A stretch of 64,000 nt of DNA from the NCBI RefSeq assembly GCF_024529975.1, contig NZ_AP024898.1, positions 1 through 64,000 on the forward strand. The letters run 5' to 3'. The position numbers and the translations under genes were made by a program. The DNA comes from Vibrio quintilis. Lineage in GTDB: Bacteria > Pseudomonadota > Gammaproteobacteria > Enterobacterales > Vibrionaceae. This document shows positions 17,036 to 26,023 of this stretch, piece by piece (the first letter of the stretch is position 1; every line of letters begins with the position of its first letter). The notes beneath the pieces were generated by a model, which saw only the letters and a list, made by a program, of their open reading frames with translations, was not told the DNA's origin and did not search any database.

Positions 17036-18526
17036 ATGGAGAATAGCTTTGCTATTACATCAACCTTTATCGTATATCTGATTTTGATGTTATCGATAGG
17101 GGTTTATGCATACTTACGAACGAAAAACTCAACGGATTACTTTTTGGGTGGGCGTTCTTTAGGCCCCTGGCCGGCTGCTCTTTCTGCCGGCGCTTCGGAT
17201 ATGAGTGGCTGGCTATTGCTCGGCCTTCCCGGTTATACCTATGCGGCAGGTATAGAGTCACTATGGCTTGCCGGCGGGCTCTTAATCGGGAACTGGATTA
17301 ACTGGTTAATCGCGGCAAAACGGTTACGGACCTACAGTATTACAACGGATTCGATTACGATTCCTGAGTTTCTTTCCCGCAGATTTAATGACAATTCAAA
17401 ACTGATCCAGAGTATTTCAGCATTCTTTATTTTGCTGTTTTTCCTTTTTTATACCAGTTCGGGCTTAGTTGCCGGTGGTAAGTTATTTGAAACTGTTTTT
17501 GGATTAGATTATTCGACTGCTGTGATTGTCGGGACCGTTTGTGTTGTTTCATACACATTATTTGGTGGCTTTCTGGCGGTTTCATGGACGGACCTGGTGC
17601 AGGGGCTGCTTATGGCTGCGGCATTATTAATTGTTCCGATTGCAGCGATGGAAGGGAGTTTCAGCGATGTGCATGATCAACTGATGCATATTAATCCTGA
17701 ATTATTAACCCTCTGGCATGGTATGGATGGTAAACCTTTGTCCTTGATCGCGATTATTTCCCTTGCTGCATGGGGATTAGGATATTTTGGGCAGCCTCAT
17801 ATTCTGGCCCGTTTTCAGGCAACCCGATCCAACAAAGACATCGGTGTTGCCCGCAGAATTGCGATTGGCTGGTCTGCTGTTTCAATGTTTGGCGCTGTTA
17901 TGGTGGGATTCATCGGGCTGATTTATGTGACCAACCACCCGACTCTGACACTGGGTGATGGCGAAAAGATTTTCATGATCCTTGTGAATGCTGTTTTCCA
18001 CCCTGTGGTTGCGGGTATCCTTCTGGCTGCTATCCTGGCTGCCATAATGAGTACGGCTGATTCTCAGTTACTTGTATGTTCATCTGCGTTAGCAGAAGAC
18101 TTTTATAAACAGGTACTCAATAAAAATGCATCTTCCGAGCAGATTGTTGTTGTTGGCCGGATCTCCGTCATTATTATTTCGGTTGTGGCACTGATTCTTG
18201 CCATGACGCCGGATAGTTCAGTACTAGGATTGGTTTCTTATGCATGGGCTGGATTTGGGGCGGCATTCGGTCCGGCATTAGTAATGAGTTTATTCTGGTC
18301 GCGTATGAACAGAAATGGTGCGTTAGCCGGAATTGTCGTGGGTGGTATCACCATTGTGATATGGAAACAGTTATCCGGCGGCATTTTTGATATTTATGAA
18401 ATTGTTCCCGGAATGATCTTTTCTACAATTGCCATTGTGTTGTTTAGTCTGCTCTCTGAAGAACCCGATCAGATGATACAGGCACAGCATGCAACCTACC
18501 TGAATCAGTTGAAAGAATTCGACTAG
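17036..18526 (+). CDS. putP: Sodium/proline symporter
   Basis: A 496-residue sodium:solute symporter (SSS family) with about 13 membrane segments, close in length to E. coli PutP (502 aa). Hallmarks are DYFLGGRSLGPWPAALSAGASDMSGW near residues 32-57 (first sodium site region), the LGYFGQPHILARFQA segment near 245, and ILAAIMSTADSQLLVCSSA near 335. It imports the proline used by PutA and is the last gene of the put block, 63 bp after the PutA C-terminal-domain-like gene, with GAGGAAATAT before the ATG. Confidence 0.95.
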   Translation: MENSFAITSTFIVYLILMLSIGVYAYLRTKNSTDYFLGGRSLGPWPAALSAGASDMSGWLLLGLPGYTYAAGIESLWLAGGLLIGNWINWLIAAKRLRTYSITTDSITIPEFLSRRFNDNSKLIQSISAFFILLFFLFYTSSGLVAGGKLFETVFGLDYSTAVIVGTVCVVSYTLFGGFLAVSWTDLVQGLLMAAALLIVPIAAMEGSFSDVHDQLMHINPELLTLWHGMDGKPLSLIAIISLAAWGLGYFGQPHILARFQATRSNKDIGVARRIAIGWSAVSMFGAVMVGFIGLIYVTNHPTLTLGDGEKIFMILVNAVFHPVVAGILLAAILAAIMSTADSQLLVCSSALAEDFYKQVLNKNASSEQIVVVGRISVIIISVVALILAMTPDSSVLGLVSYAWAGFGAAFGPALVMSLFWSRMNRNGALAGIVVGGITIVIWKQLSGGIFDIYEIVPGMIFSTIAIVLFSLLSEEPDQMIQAQHATYLNQLKEFD

Positions 18527-18538
18527 CATTTGTTGCCG

Positions 18539-18571
18539 ATAATCCGGTCTTAAAAAATAAGGCCGGATTAT
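18539..18571 (+). terminator. Hairpin terminator after putP
   Basis: Arms ATAATCCGGTCTTA and TAAGGCCGGATTAT pair over 14 positions with one G-T wobble around an AAAAA loop, 12 bp after the putP stop. The following T-tract is poor. Confidence 0.6.
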
Positions 18572-18579
18572 TCCTGTCT

Positions 18580-18845
18580 TATACCCAAGCAACCTGAAGA
18601 TGCAGGGTTCAGCGTGCAGCCGAAAGGTGCAGTTCAAGGAAAGGGAATGCAGGAATGTACCCACCTTTCAAATTCTCTTGACGCAGAAATGTGCCTTTCA
18701 GCTCACGCCCTACGGGTGAGTTTGTCAGGCTCTGATACGGCGTTACTGATTTTCAACGTAGAATGACTATGTCTTCAAATCAGTGCCTTGTCTCAGAGCC
18801 TGACAAATCTCACTGAAACCTGCATCTTCAGGTTGTTTGGGTATA
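18580..18845. repeat. MITE-like palindromic repeat, 266-bp copy
   Basis: The longest copy of the family in the window. It has the same ends and right half as the 185-bp copy at 7293, with about 81 extra bases inserted in the left part (about 18604-18684). The two therefore differ by one clean internal block. No coding capacity is seen. Confidence 0.85.
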
Positions 18846-18964
18846 TACTGTGAAAAATATCATTATTTTGTTCGATTTGTGCAGCTTATCACTGAATTTG
18901 TATCGACTTCTGACAAAATGTCACTTTCTTAATACATTTTGGTTTTGAGTGTATCGGAGGTTGT

Positions 18965-19192
18965 ATGGTCAAGGCGTATTGCCCGGTTTGTCAAAAAATC
19001 ACACCTCATAAATCTATTATGCGACGTAGTCCAAGCGACCATTGCTCCCGTTTACAAGTCATCCAATCTTTTATCAGTTCACTCATGCAAGGCAATCATT
19101 ATTACAAGTTGGAAAGACAATGTTTTTGCCGTGTTTGTAATCATCAAAATATCCCTTCTGCTCTGTCTTTTACTGAACCCAGAATTTCCTGA
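18965..19192 (+). CDS. Small zinc-ribbon-like protein
   Basis: 75 residues with two CxxC pairs, CPVC at 6-9 and CRVC at 55-58, spaced as in a zinc ribbon. The stretch between is basic (IMRRSPSDHCSRLQ). CGGAGG lies 4 bp before the ATG, a strong start signal. No longer domain is attached and the function is unknown; such proteins can bind nucleic acid or a protein partner. The gene stands alone between a repeat copy and a parS2 site. Confidence 0.65.
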   Translation: MVKAYCPVCQKITPHKSIMRRSPSDHCSRLQVIQSFISSLMQGNHYYKLERQCFCRVCNHQNIPSALSFTEPRIS

Positions 19193-19218
19193 TACGTTTT
19201 AGTTTAACTGGCTGCTGT

Positions 19219-19233
19219 TTTTACAGTGTAAAT
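19219..19233. promoter_or_regulatory. parS2 centromere site (distal)
   Basis: TTTTACAGTGTAAAT matches NTTTACANTGTAAAN perfectly. It lies in an intergenic stretch about 15 kb from the parS2 cluster at 4.4 kb. Confidence 0.85.
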
Positions 19234-19276
19234 CAGACTTATGCGATTTTTTAATAAGTGCTTTGTTTTGTTCTCG

Positions 19277-19320
19277 GATCAACCTGGCCAATAGTGTGTC
19301 TTCTGGTTGAATGGGTATAC
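19277..19320. repeat. Degenerate short copy of the palindromic repeat
   Basis: TCAACCTGG at the left and CTTCTGGTTGAATGGGTATA at the right resemble the family ends with several changes (17 of 20 bases on the right end). It is probably an old collapsed copy. Confidence 0.45.
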
Positions 19321-19549
19321 ACTGTAAGCAGATGGTGGTTAATTATTATACCGGATACTTTCGATATTGAGTCTGTGCAAAAGTTTTCTATGCTTATATA
19401 TTAATACATTGAATCTGCTTCATTGCTGACAGTTGATTGTTTCTGGAAACTATTTCGTATCGTGTGAGACTGTATAACGGATAGATCTTTCCTGAAAGCG
19501 TCAGGCTCTGAAGTATGAAGGGCATGGCTATGGTGATGAGGGAGGGAAT

Positions 19550-19939
19550 ATGAAGCGAGCAGTGTATTGCACAAAACGGTTAATCACGAGTTTGATTATT
19601 GTCGCTTCCTTGTGTTTATCTGGTTGTGACTTAAAGAATAAATTAGAACGTTGGTTGAATGAAGAAACATACAATTTCAATGGTGTTTATTCTAATCAGT
19701 ATAATAATGATCAACTCATTTTCAAAGACGCAAAAGTATTGATGAAGACGAATGGTGATGAAACGCTTTTTCCATTTTCAGTTGATGAGACGTATTTGCA
19801 TATCCGGGTCAGGCATAGTACCAGAGAGAAAAGACCGGATATCGTGATGCGGATTCATGGTAATGGGGAAGTCTTGACTTGCAGCGCTTGTGCGAGATAT
19901 CGGTTGAGTAATATTTGGGTGAAGGAAAATGTAAACTGA
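19550..19939 (+). CDS. Small putative lipoprotein, function unknown
   Basis: 129 residues. The signal sequence ends in a lipobox (CLSGC, Cys at about 26), so the mature protein is probably lipid-anchored in the envelope. The mature part is short and mostly beta-like and contains a CSACARY motif near residue 109. GAGGGA precedes the ATG at 19550. No family was recognised, and it stands alone between the parS2 site and the iron-uptake genes. Confidence 0.65.
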   Translation: MKRAVYCTKRLITSLIIVASLCLSGCDLKNKLERWLNEETYNFNGVYSNQYNNDQLIFKDAKVLMKTNGDETLFPFSVDETYLHIRVRHSTREKRPDIVMRIHGNGEVLTCSACARYRLSNIWVKENVN

Positions 19940-20060
19940 TTGCGCATACAATAACCCGAATGAAATTAACTGAAAATTATCTCTGTCTTTTCTTGATAAC
20001 TTATTGAATATTCGATCAATTACTTTAATTCAGGTGATAAGCTCTATCATTGGTGTAAAT

Positions 20061-20095
20061 AATCATTTGCAATGATAATCAATCTCATTATGATT
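20061..20095 (+). promoter_or_regulatory. Fur box upstream of TonB receptor gene
   Basis: Overlapping Fur-type sequences around AATGATAATCAATCTCATTA (20071-20090), flanked by AATCATT and TATGATT, give the GATAAT/ATTATC pattern of gamma-proteobacterial Fur sites. It is about 40-70 bp before the receptor start and implies iron repression of the whole receptor-importer operon. Confidence 0.75.
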
Positions 20096-20132
20096 GCTAA
20101 TCCAATATAAAGCTTAACTTAATCAGAGTCGT

Positions 20133-22280
20133 ATGAGTTGCCTTGCTAAGAATATTCAAAATTCCAGCCTGAGAATTTTAACCAATAAAAAACTAAATCT
20201 GTTTTATTCACTGTCATTGCTGAGTGTTTCTGTGTCAGCAGCAGTCAACGACCCGCAATCAGTTAAAGATCCTGAGGCAGACAATATAACCGTATATGGT
20301 CGCGCTTTGTCTGTTTACAGGGCTGAAAACACTTCGCTGGCAACCAGAACGCCAACTCCGATTGAAGAAGTGCCTTTATCCGTCCAGGTGCTACCTCAAC
20401 AGCTGATTGAAGATCAGGGTGCTCGTCAGATTACCGATATGTATCGTTCTGTCAGTGGTGTCAGTCAGTTCTCATATTCCTATGTGACGTTTCGTGGTTT
20501 TCGTCAGGATGAAATCCTTTATGACGGTGTGCGGGGAAACCCGTTTGAGGGGTTGGCTGTGCCTCAGTTATTCAATATTGAGAGAGTCGAAGTATTAAAA
20601 GGCCCTTCAGCAGCGATTTCCGGAAGTGGAGAACCGGGTGGTGTGATTAACTATGTCACCAAAAAGCCAACTTATGAAAATCACCGGAATGTCAGCTTAA
20701 CCGGAGGAAACCAGGACTTTGTCAGCGGAAGCATGAGTTTGTCCGGTGCTGCAAACGATGATCGTTCTCAGCGGTATCGCATTGGCGTTTATCAGGACCA
20801 TGAAAATCCATCCCGTAAGAATACAGATATCCGGAATCGTATCATTGACCTGGGATACGAATGGGATCTGACCCCGGATACCACATTGGGTGTGCAATAT
20901 ACCGATATTCTGCAGCATTATGGTGGCGGTAGAATCAGAGGTATTCCAACGGATGATCAGGGAAATTTCCTGACCAGTACAGAATGGAATGCCAATGATG
21001 CCAGCGATCATCTTTCTCTTGATGCTGAAGTTTATCAGGTCCGGCTAAATCATGATTTTAATCCCTGGCTTTCTGGTGATGCCACATTCAGGTATTACGA
21101 GAATGAAGATATTCAAAAATATCATGAACCAAAGAAGTTAAAAGATACGGATGATGACGGGATTTATGACTGGGTTGATCGGGAGTACCGGGATCAGCTG
21201 AGAAAAAATAAAGCCGGCTCTGTCACGGCGAATCTGGTCGCGGAGCTGGACAGTCATACATTATTGTTCGGGATGGATTATTACCGGCTGGACAGTGAAT
21301 TCATTTATTACAAAGCTTCGTCAGCCGGTGGCGTGTCAGGCCGGAGTCTGATTAATCCTGATTATACGCCGGATGATGTCAGTCTTTATACCTATCAATT
21401 AGCAAAACATACAGAGACTCGATCTGAACGTTATGGCGCTTATGTTCAGGATCAATGGGTACTGTCAGATGCCTGGAATCTCTTATCCGGTATCCGGCTG
21501 GATGGCTATCATGATGAAATCAATGATATCCGTCAGAGTAATTTTGAGAGCTATACCGGCTCAGGTCTTTCATACCGGCTGGGTTCAACTTACAGACTCA
21601 ATAAGCAGCTACACCCGTATCTCGTTGTTGCAACAGGCTTTGTCCCTCAGGATGCAGCTGATCAGGCAACAGATAATGGCGGACCATTTGATCCTGAAGA
21701 GAGCCGGATGTATGAAGCAGGCATGCGAAGCTATTGGTTTGATCATCGTTTAAGTGCCAATCTTGCCTTTTATCACATCACGAAGCAAAACGTATTACAG
21801 ACTGATCCTGAAGATGATTCAAAAATGGTTGCCTACGGAAAAGTGCGCAGTCAGGGGATTGAAGCTGATTTGATGGCTGATCTGACGGATAACTGGGTTG
21901 TGAATTTATCTTATGCCTATAACGATACGATTGTGAAACAGGCATATGACGGAATCTCCCGGACTGTGGGACGTCGTTTTGCCAATGCGCCGCATCATCA
22001 ACTGGGATTATGGACACGTTACGATTTGCCGTTTATCAACTCTTCAGTTGGGTTTGGTGCTGATTACGTCGGGCAGCAGTGGAGTCAGGATGGACAAATT
22101 GTTCAGTCTTACACGGTTTACGATGCATCGTGGCAAACACACTGGCAAGACTGGAAGTTCCAGCTGAATGTGAAAAACCTGTTTGATAAAACTTATGCTG
22201 TTAGTGGTTTTCTGGAACGTACCGGTCATTTCCCCGGAGAGCGCCGGCGTATATATCTGACGGCTGATTACTCTTTTTGA
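20133..22280 (+). CDS. TonB-dependent ferric siderophore receptor (PvuA-like)
   Basis: A 715-residue outer-membrane receptor. A signal sequence ends near residue 37 (SVSVSAA), a TonB-box-like ADNITVYG follows, then a plug domain (about 60-190; EEVPLSVQVLPQQLIEDQG, FRGFRQDEILYDGVRGN, VEVLKGPSAAISGSGEPGG). The 22-strand barrel ends in the terminal phenylalanine (LTADYSF). It lacks the extra N-terminal signalling domain of FecA-type transducers, and there are no fecI/fecR genes. With a FecBCDE-like importer downstream, the arrangement resembles PvuABCDE for ferric vibrioferrin. The ligand is inferred, not shown. Confidence 0.88.
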   Translation: MSCLAKNIQNSSLRILTNKKLNLFYSLSLLSVSVSAAVNDPQSVKDPEADNITVYGRALSVYRAENTSLATRTPTPIEEVPLSVQVLPQQLIEDQGARQITDMYRSVSGVSQFSYSYVTFRGFRQDEILYDGVRGNPFEGLAVPQLFNIERVEVLKGPSAAISGSGEPGGVINYVTKKPTYENHRNVSLTGGNQDFVSGSMSLSGAANDDRSQRYRIGVYQDHENPSRKNTDIRNRIIDLGYEWDLTPDTTLGVQYTDILQHYGGGRIRGIPTDDQGNFLTSTEWNANDASDHLSLDAEVYQVRLNHDFNPWLSGDATFRYYENEDIQKYHEPKKLKDTDDDGIYDWVDREYRDQLRKNKAGSVTANLVAELDSHTLLFGMDYYRLDSEFIYYKASSAGGVSGRSLINPDYTPDDVSLYTYQLAKHTETRSERYGAYVQDQWVLSDAWNLLSGIRLDGYHDEINDIRQSNFESYTGSGLSYRLGSTYRLNKQLHPYLVVATGFVPQDAADQATDNGGPFDPEESRMYEAGMRSYWFDHRLSANLAFYHITKQNVLQTDPEDDSKMVAYGKVRSQGIEADLMADLTDNWVVNLSYAYNDTIVKQAYDGISRTVGRRFANAPHHQLGLWTRYDLPFINSSVGFGADYVGQQWSQDGQIVQSYTVYDASWQTHWQDWKFQLNVKNLFDKTYAVSGFLERTGHFPGERRRIYLTADYSF

Positions 22281-22360
22281 TCTGAATGAGTTGTGAACAA
22301 TTTGTTCTGATCAGTGATGCCCGGATTCTTACCGGGCTTTCATTGCGGAAATATAGATTG

Positions 22361-23275
22361 ATGCAGACCTTAACCCGAAAAATATGTACCCCAGGTTTTA
22401 TCTGGCTGATTTTGTGTTTTATTGCCACCGGTTGCTCAGCTGCTGTGACTGTTGAGGACAGACACGGAACATTTCATCTCGATGAGGTTCCTTCGCGAAT
22501 CGTCGTGCTCGAATTCTCATTTGCTGATGCACTGGCGGCTGTTCATGTCAGCCCTGTCGGAATAGCCGATGATAAAGACCCCAACCGGTTATTACCGGAA
22601 ATCCGTGAACAGTTTTCCGGCTGGGTCTCTGTCGGAACCCGCTCTCAGCCATCATTGGAAATGATTGCATCTTTGAAACCGGATCTGATTATTGCTGATG
22701 CTGGCCGACATGCTGCTGTATATGATGATTTATCAAAAATCGCGCCGACGTTATTACTGTCATCCCGCCGGGAGAGTTATGAAGAAAACCTCAACTCTGC
22801 CGCTGTGATTGGAAAAGTCATCGGGAAAGCACAGGAAATGCAGGCCCGTCTGGCGGAACACAAACGCCGGATGCAATCCTACCGGAAACAACTGCAATCA
22901 CTGTCCGGGAAAACAGTGCAGTTCGGTGTTGCCAGAGAAAACGCCTTTTACGCACATCCAAATATGTCCTACGCCGGTGGTGTCATTCACCAGTTAGGAT
23001 TTGGGTATCCACCCTCACTACTAACGTCAAATGCATCCCGTCAGATTGGTGTTGAACAGTTGCTCGCACTGAATCCGGATTATTTGATTATTGGTGACTA
23101 TTCCTCAAAGACTATTGTTCATACCTGGCAGCAGCAGAGCCTGTGGAAACTACTGAAAGCGGTTCAAAAGCGGCATGTTATCTACGTGAATGGTAATTTA
23201 TGGTCCCGGTGTCGTGGTATTTTAGCTGCTGAACTGATGGCCAAAAATTTACTGCAATTTGTGACTTCTTCATGA
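22361..23275 (+). CDS. FecB-like periplasmic iron-siderophore-binding protein
   Basis: 304 residues. A signal peptide is followed by a class III periplasmic binding protein. It closely resembles E. coli FecB throughout, for example RIVVLEFSFADALAAVHVSP, SVGTRSQPSLEMIASLKPDL and LLLSSRRESYEENLNSAAVIG. It should bind a ferric citrate-type or hydroxycarboxylate siderophore in the periplasm and hand it to the FecCD-like permease. The internal ATG at 22361 is chosen because it starts the signal peptide directly; an ATG at 22286 would add 25 unsupported residues. Its stop overlaps the next start (ATGA). Confidence 0.88.
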   Translation: MQTLTRKICTPGFIWLILCFIATGCSAAVTVEDRHGTFHLDEVPSRIVVLEFSFADALAAVHVSPVGIADDKDPNRLLPEIREQFSGWVSVGTRSQPSLEMIASLKPDLIIADAGRHAAVYDDLSKIAPTLLLSSRRESYEENLNSAAVIGKVIGKAQEMQARLAEHKRRMQSYRKQLQSLSGKTVQFGVARENAFYAHPNMSYAGGVIHQLGFGYPPSLLTSNASRQIGVEQLLALNPDYLIIGDYSSKTIVHTWQQQSLWKLLKAVQKRHVIYVNGNLWSRCRGILAAELMAKNLLQFVTSS

Positions 23276-24273
23276 ATCACTCAAAGCTTCTCAAATCCGG
23301 TCTGCTCATATTGATGATCGGGATTATTTTGTGTTTGAGCTGGGCCGGCGCAGTGACCTTTTCGGCTTTACCTGTGCCATGGACTGCTCCATGGGATATG
23401 ATTTCTCATCCTCAGTCTGCCTCTCTGGCTTCGACACTGCTTTTTGAAGTGCGTTTTCCCCGGTTAGTAGCCGCTGTGTTGACTGGTAGCGGTTTTGCTG
23501 TTGCAGGCGTACTGATGCAAACGTTGTCGAAAAATCCGCTGGCTTCACCGGGGCTCTTTGGTGTGAATGCAGGTGCTGCTCTGGGCGTTGCTTTAGCGTC
23601 CACATGCCTGCAATACCTCCCTTTACTGAGCCAGCCGGTTGCGGCAATCTTCGGTGGTGCTGCAGCCTGGTGTGTTGTGATGTTACTGGGGAAAGCCGGA
23701 CGAGCCGGTCACGAGAGTAAGCGGCTGGTTCTGGCTGGTATTGCTGTGTCTGCATTGTGTGGTGCCGTGACAAAAACAATCCTGATATTAGCTGAAGATC
23801 AGGCGACATCGGTTATGACCTGGCTGGCGGGATCCTTTGCCGGTATCAGCTGGCAGCATTTATTCTGGAGTGCTCCAGTGTTGGTGACATGCCTGATTAT
23901 TTCCTGTTCAGTCTCTCCTCAGCTGAATCTGTTACTGCTTGGTGATGACAGAGCCAAAACTCTGGGTGTTCGTTTAGGTGTTGTTCGTTTCATCACAAAT
24001 ATGCTGCTATTCGTTCTTGTTGGTGTTTGTGTCAGTTGTGTTGGGGCCATTGCATTTGTTGGTTTAATCGGTCCTCACATTGCCCGGTTCTTTTTTGGTC
24101 ATGACCATCGCTGGTTATTACCCGGCGCCGCTTTGACCGGCGCGATACTAACGACAAGTGCTGACCTGCTGAGCCGCGCCATCATTTTTCCGGCAGAGAC
24201 ACCGGCAGGTGCTGTACTTGCGTTAATCGGAGCACCATGTTTTATCTATCTGGTCAGGAAGAAAAAATCATGA
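23272..24273 (+). CDS. FecC-like siderophore ABC transporter permease
   Basis: 333 residues with about 9-10 membrane segments, in the FecCD/BtuC permease family. Motifs shared with FecC include LTGSGFAVAGVLMQTLSKNP, LASPGLFGVNAGAAL, and AFVGLIGPHIARF near 255-270, the loop that contacts the ATPase. The ends share ATGA overlaps with the binding-protein gene and the second permease gene, so the genes form one translationally coupled operon. Confidence 0.9.
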   Translation: MNHSKLLKSGLLILMIGIILCLSWAGAVTFSALPVPWTAPWDMISHPQSASLASTLLFEVRFPRLVAAVLTGSGFAVAGVLMQTLSKNPLASPGLFGVNAGAALGVALASTCLQYLPLLSQPVAAIFGGAAAWCVVMLLGKAGRAGHESKRLVLAGIAVSALCGAVTKTILILAEDQATSVMTWLAGSFAGISWQHLFWSAPVLVTCLIISCSVSPQLNLLLLGDDRAKTLGVRLGVVRFITNMLLFVLVGVCVSCVGAIAFVGLIGPHIARFFFGHDHRWLLPGAALTGAILTTSADLLSRAIIFPAETPAGAVLALIGAPCFIYLVRKKKS

Positions 24274-25229
24274 GTGCCTTGTTTAAATATCTGACTTTGT
24301 GCGGATTGTTGTTGATCAGTTTTGTTCTGAGTCTGCGTTTCGGTGCGGTGACACTGGAGTGGACCCAACTGCTAACCGGATTGAGTAATCATGGTAACCA
24401 TGCGTTTACGATTTATGAGTACCGGCTTCCCAGAGCGTTGCTGGCGGTTATTGCGGGCGCGATGCTATCTGTATCCGGGGTTTTAATTCAGGGCGTGATC
24501 CGTAATCCGCTGGCTTCCCCTGATATTTTGGGAATCAGCCATGGCGCAGGGTTGTCCGCCGTTGTTTTTATGATTTTTTTCCCCGGGCTCAATGTCTCTT
24601 ACATCCCCTGGGTTGCAATGTGTGGTGGCTTGTCGGCCGCTATTATTCTGGCTTTTATTGTCCGGGGAGATTTAGCTCCGGTCACACTTGCGGTGACCGG
24701 TGTTGCCCTCTCAGCATTATTTGCTGGTGTGATTGATTTCATTTTGCTGATTCACCCGTTTGAAATCAACAATGCCTTGTTGTGGCTGACCGGAAGTTTA
24801 TGGGGAAGAGGCTGGGAACAGTTAGCCTTATTACTGCCATGGGCGATTTTTCTTCCGGTTGCTTTCATATTCAGCCACCCGCTCAATTTGCTGGTTCTGG
24901 GAGAACAAAGAGCAACGACGCTCGGCATACCGGTTTACATGATCAAAGTGGCGGTGTTGCTTCTTGCTGTGTGCTGGACATCTTCCGTGGTTTCGGTCTG
25001 CGGACCGGTCAGCTTTTTGGGACTGGTTGCGCCGCATTTAGCCCGCAGGTTGTTCGGCGGGCGTCACCAGCTGATTATTCCGGGAAGCATGTGTATTGGT
25101 GCATTGCTCCTGATTTTTGCGGATTTTTGTGCCCGGACGATTGCGCCGCCAATAGAGTTACCCGCCGGTATTTTAACGGCATTGATCGGTGCGCCTTATT
25201 TTTTATATTTACTGATGAAAATGAGATAA
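24270..25229 (+). CDS. FecD-like siderophore ABC transporter permease
   Basis: 319 residues with the same FecCD permease fold, and close to E. coli FecD (EYRLPRALLAVIAGAMLSVS, RNPLASPDILGISHGA, NNALLWLTGSLWGRGW). It forms the membrane channel with the FecC-like subunit. The start at 24270 gives an ATGA overlap with the upstream stop; an ATG at 24237 inside the upstream gene is possible but lacks family support. Confidence 0.9.
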   Translation: MSALFKYLTLCGLLLISFVLSLRFGAVTLEWTQLLTGLSNHGNHAFTIYEYRLPRALLAVIAGAMLSVSGVLIQGVIRNPLASPDILGISHGAGLSAVVFMIFFPGLNVSYIPWVAMCGGLSAAIILAFIVRGDLAPVTLAVTGVALSALFAGVIDFILLIHPFEINNALLWLTGSLWGRGWEQLALLLPWAIFLPVAFIFSHPLNLLVLGEQRATTLGIPVYMIKVAVLLLAVCWTSSVVSVCGPVSFLGLVAPHLARRLFGGRHQLIIPGSMCIGALLLIFADFCARTIAPPIELPAGILTALIGAPYFLYLLMKMR

Positions 25230-25232
25230 ATC

Positions 25233-26000
25233 ATGATATTAAGTACAGAAGATCTGGTTGTCGGATACGGAGAACATCCCATTATTCATCATGTCGATCT
25301 GAAGATTCCCGATGGGAAAATTACCGCACTTATCGGTCCAAATGGGTGCGGAAAATCAACGTTATTAAAGGCTTTGGCCCGGCTGATGTTACCTCAGCAA
25401 GGCTGCATCCGGTGGATGGAAAAAGATATACGTGAATACTCACCTAAAAGCCTTGCCCGGTGTTTATCCTTATTACCTCAGTCTCAGGAAGCTCCGGAAG
25501 GAATTACAGTACGTGAAATTGTCGGTTATGGCCGTTCGCCCCATACCGGTTTCTGGGGGCGGCTCAGTGAATTTGATCAAAGAAAAGTGGCTGAAGCAAT
25601 GTCATTAACCGGGGTGAGTGAGTTTGCTTCCAGGGATGTTCTTTCGTTATCCGGTGGACAGCAGCAAAGGGTGTGGCTGGCAATGACTTTGGCGCAGGAT
25701 GCTGACTATATTTTTCTTGATGAGCCGACAACATATCTGGATTTAAATCATCAGGTTGAACTGATGAAACTGATGCGTTCACTCAATCAGCGAGGCAAAA
25801 CGATCGTGACTGTTTTGCATGATATTAACCAGGCATGCCGTTATTGTGATCATTTGATTGTGATGAAGTCCGGTCAGCTGATTGATCAGGGAACGCCGGA
25901 ACAAGTGTTAAACGATGTGATGCTGAGAGATGTTTTTGATTTGGAGGCAGAAATACATCGCGACCCTGTTTCCAAAACCCCGATGTGTATTGTGAAATAA
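25233..26000 (+). CDS. FecE-like siderophore ABC transporter ATPase
   Basis: A 255-residue ABC ATPase of the FepC/FecE type: Walker A GPNGCGKST (about 35-43), Q-loop SLLPQSQEAPEGITVREIVG, signature LSGGQQQRVW, Walker B DYIFLDEPTTYLDLNHQ, and the switch His in VTVLHDINQACRYCD. It powers the two upstream permease subunits and is the last gene of the operon, 3 bp after the FecD-like gene and convergent with the repressor gene 23 bp on. Confidence 0.92.
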   Translation: MILSTEDLVVGYGEHPIIHHVDLKIPDGKITALIGPNGCGKSTLLKALARLMLPQQGCIRWMEKDIREYSPKSLARCLSLLPQSQEAPEGITVREIVGYGRSPHTGFWGRLSEFDQRKVAEAMSLTGVSEFASRDVLSLSGGQQQRVWLAMTLAQDADYIFLDEPTTYLDLNHQVELMKLMRSLNQRGKTIVTVLHDINQACRYCDHLIVMKSGQLIDQGTPEQVLNDVMLRDVFDLEAEIHRDPVSKTPMCIVK

Positions 26001-26023
26001 AGACCAGATAGGATCATCAATGA

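Noticed and set aside
22361-22450. Lipoprotein signal in the FecB-like protein (ATGC before the mature part)
   Set aside because: The -3 residue is Ala and the usual Leu/Val/Ile is missing; the E. coli homologue is a soluble periplasmic protein.
23324-23809. 161-codon minus-strand frame inside the FecC-like gene
   Set aside because: It lies entirely within a conserved permease gene and has a composition typical of an antisense shadow (rich in Gln, Arg and His).
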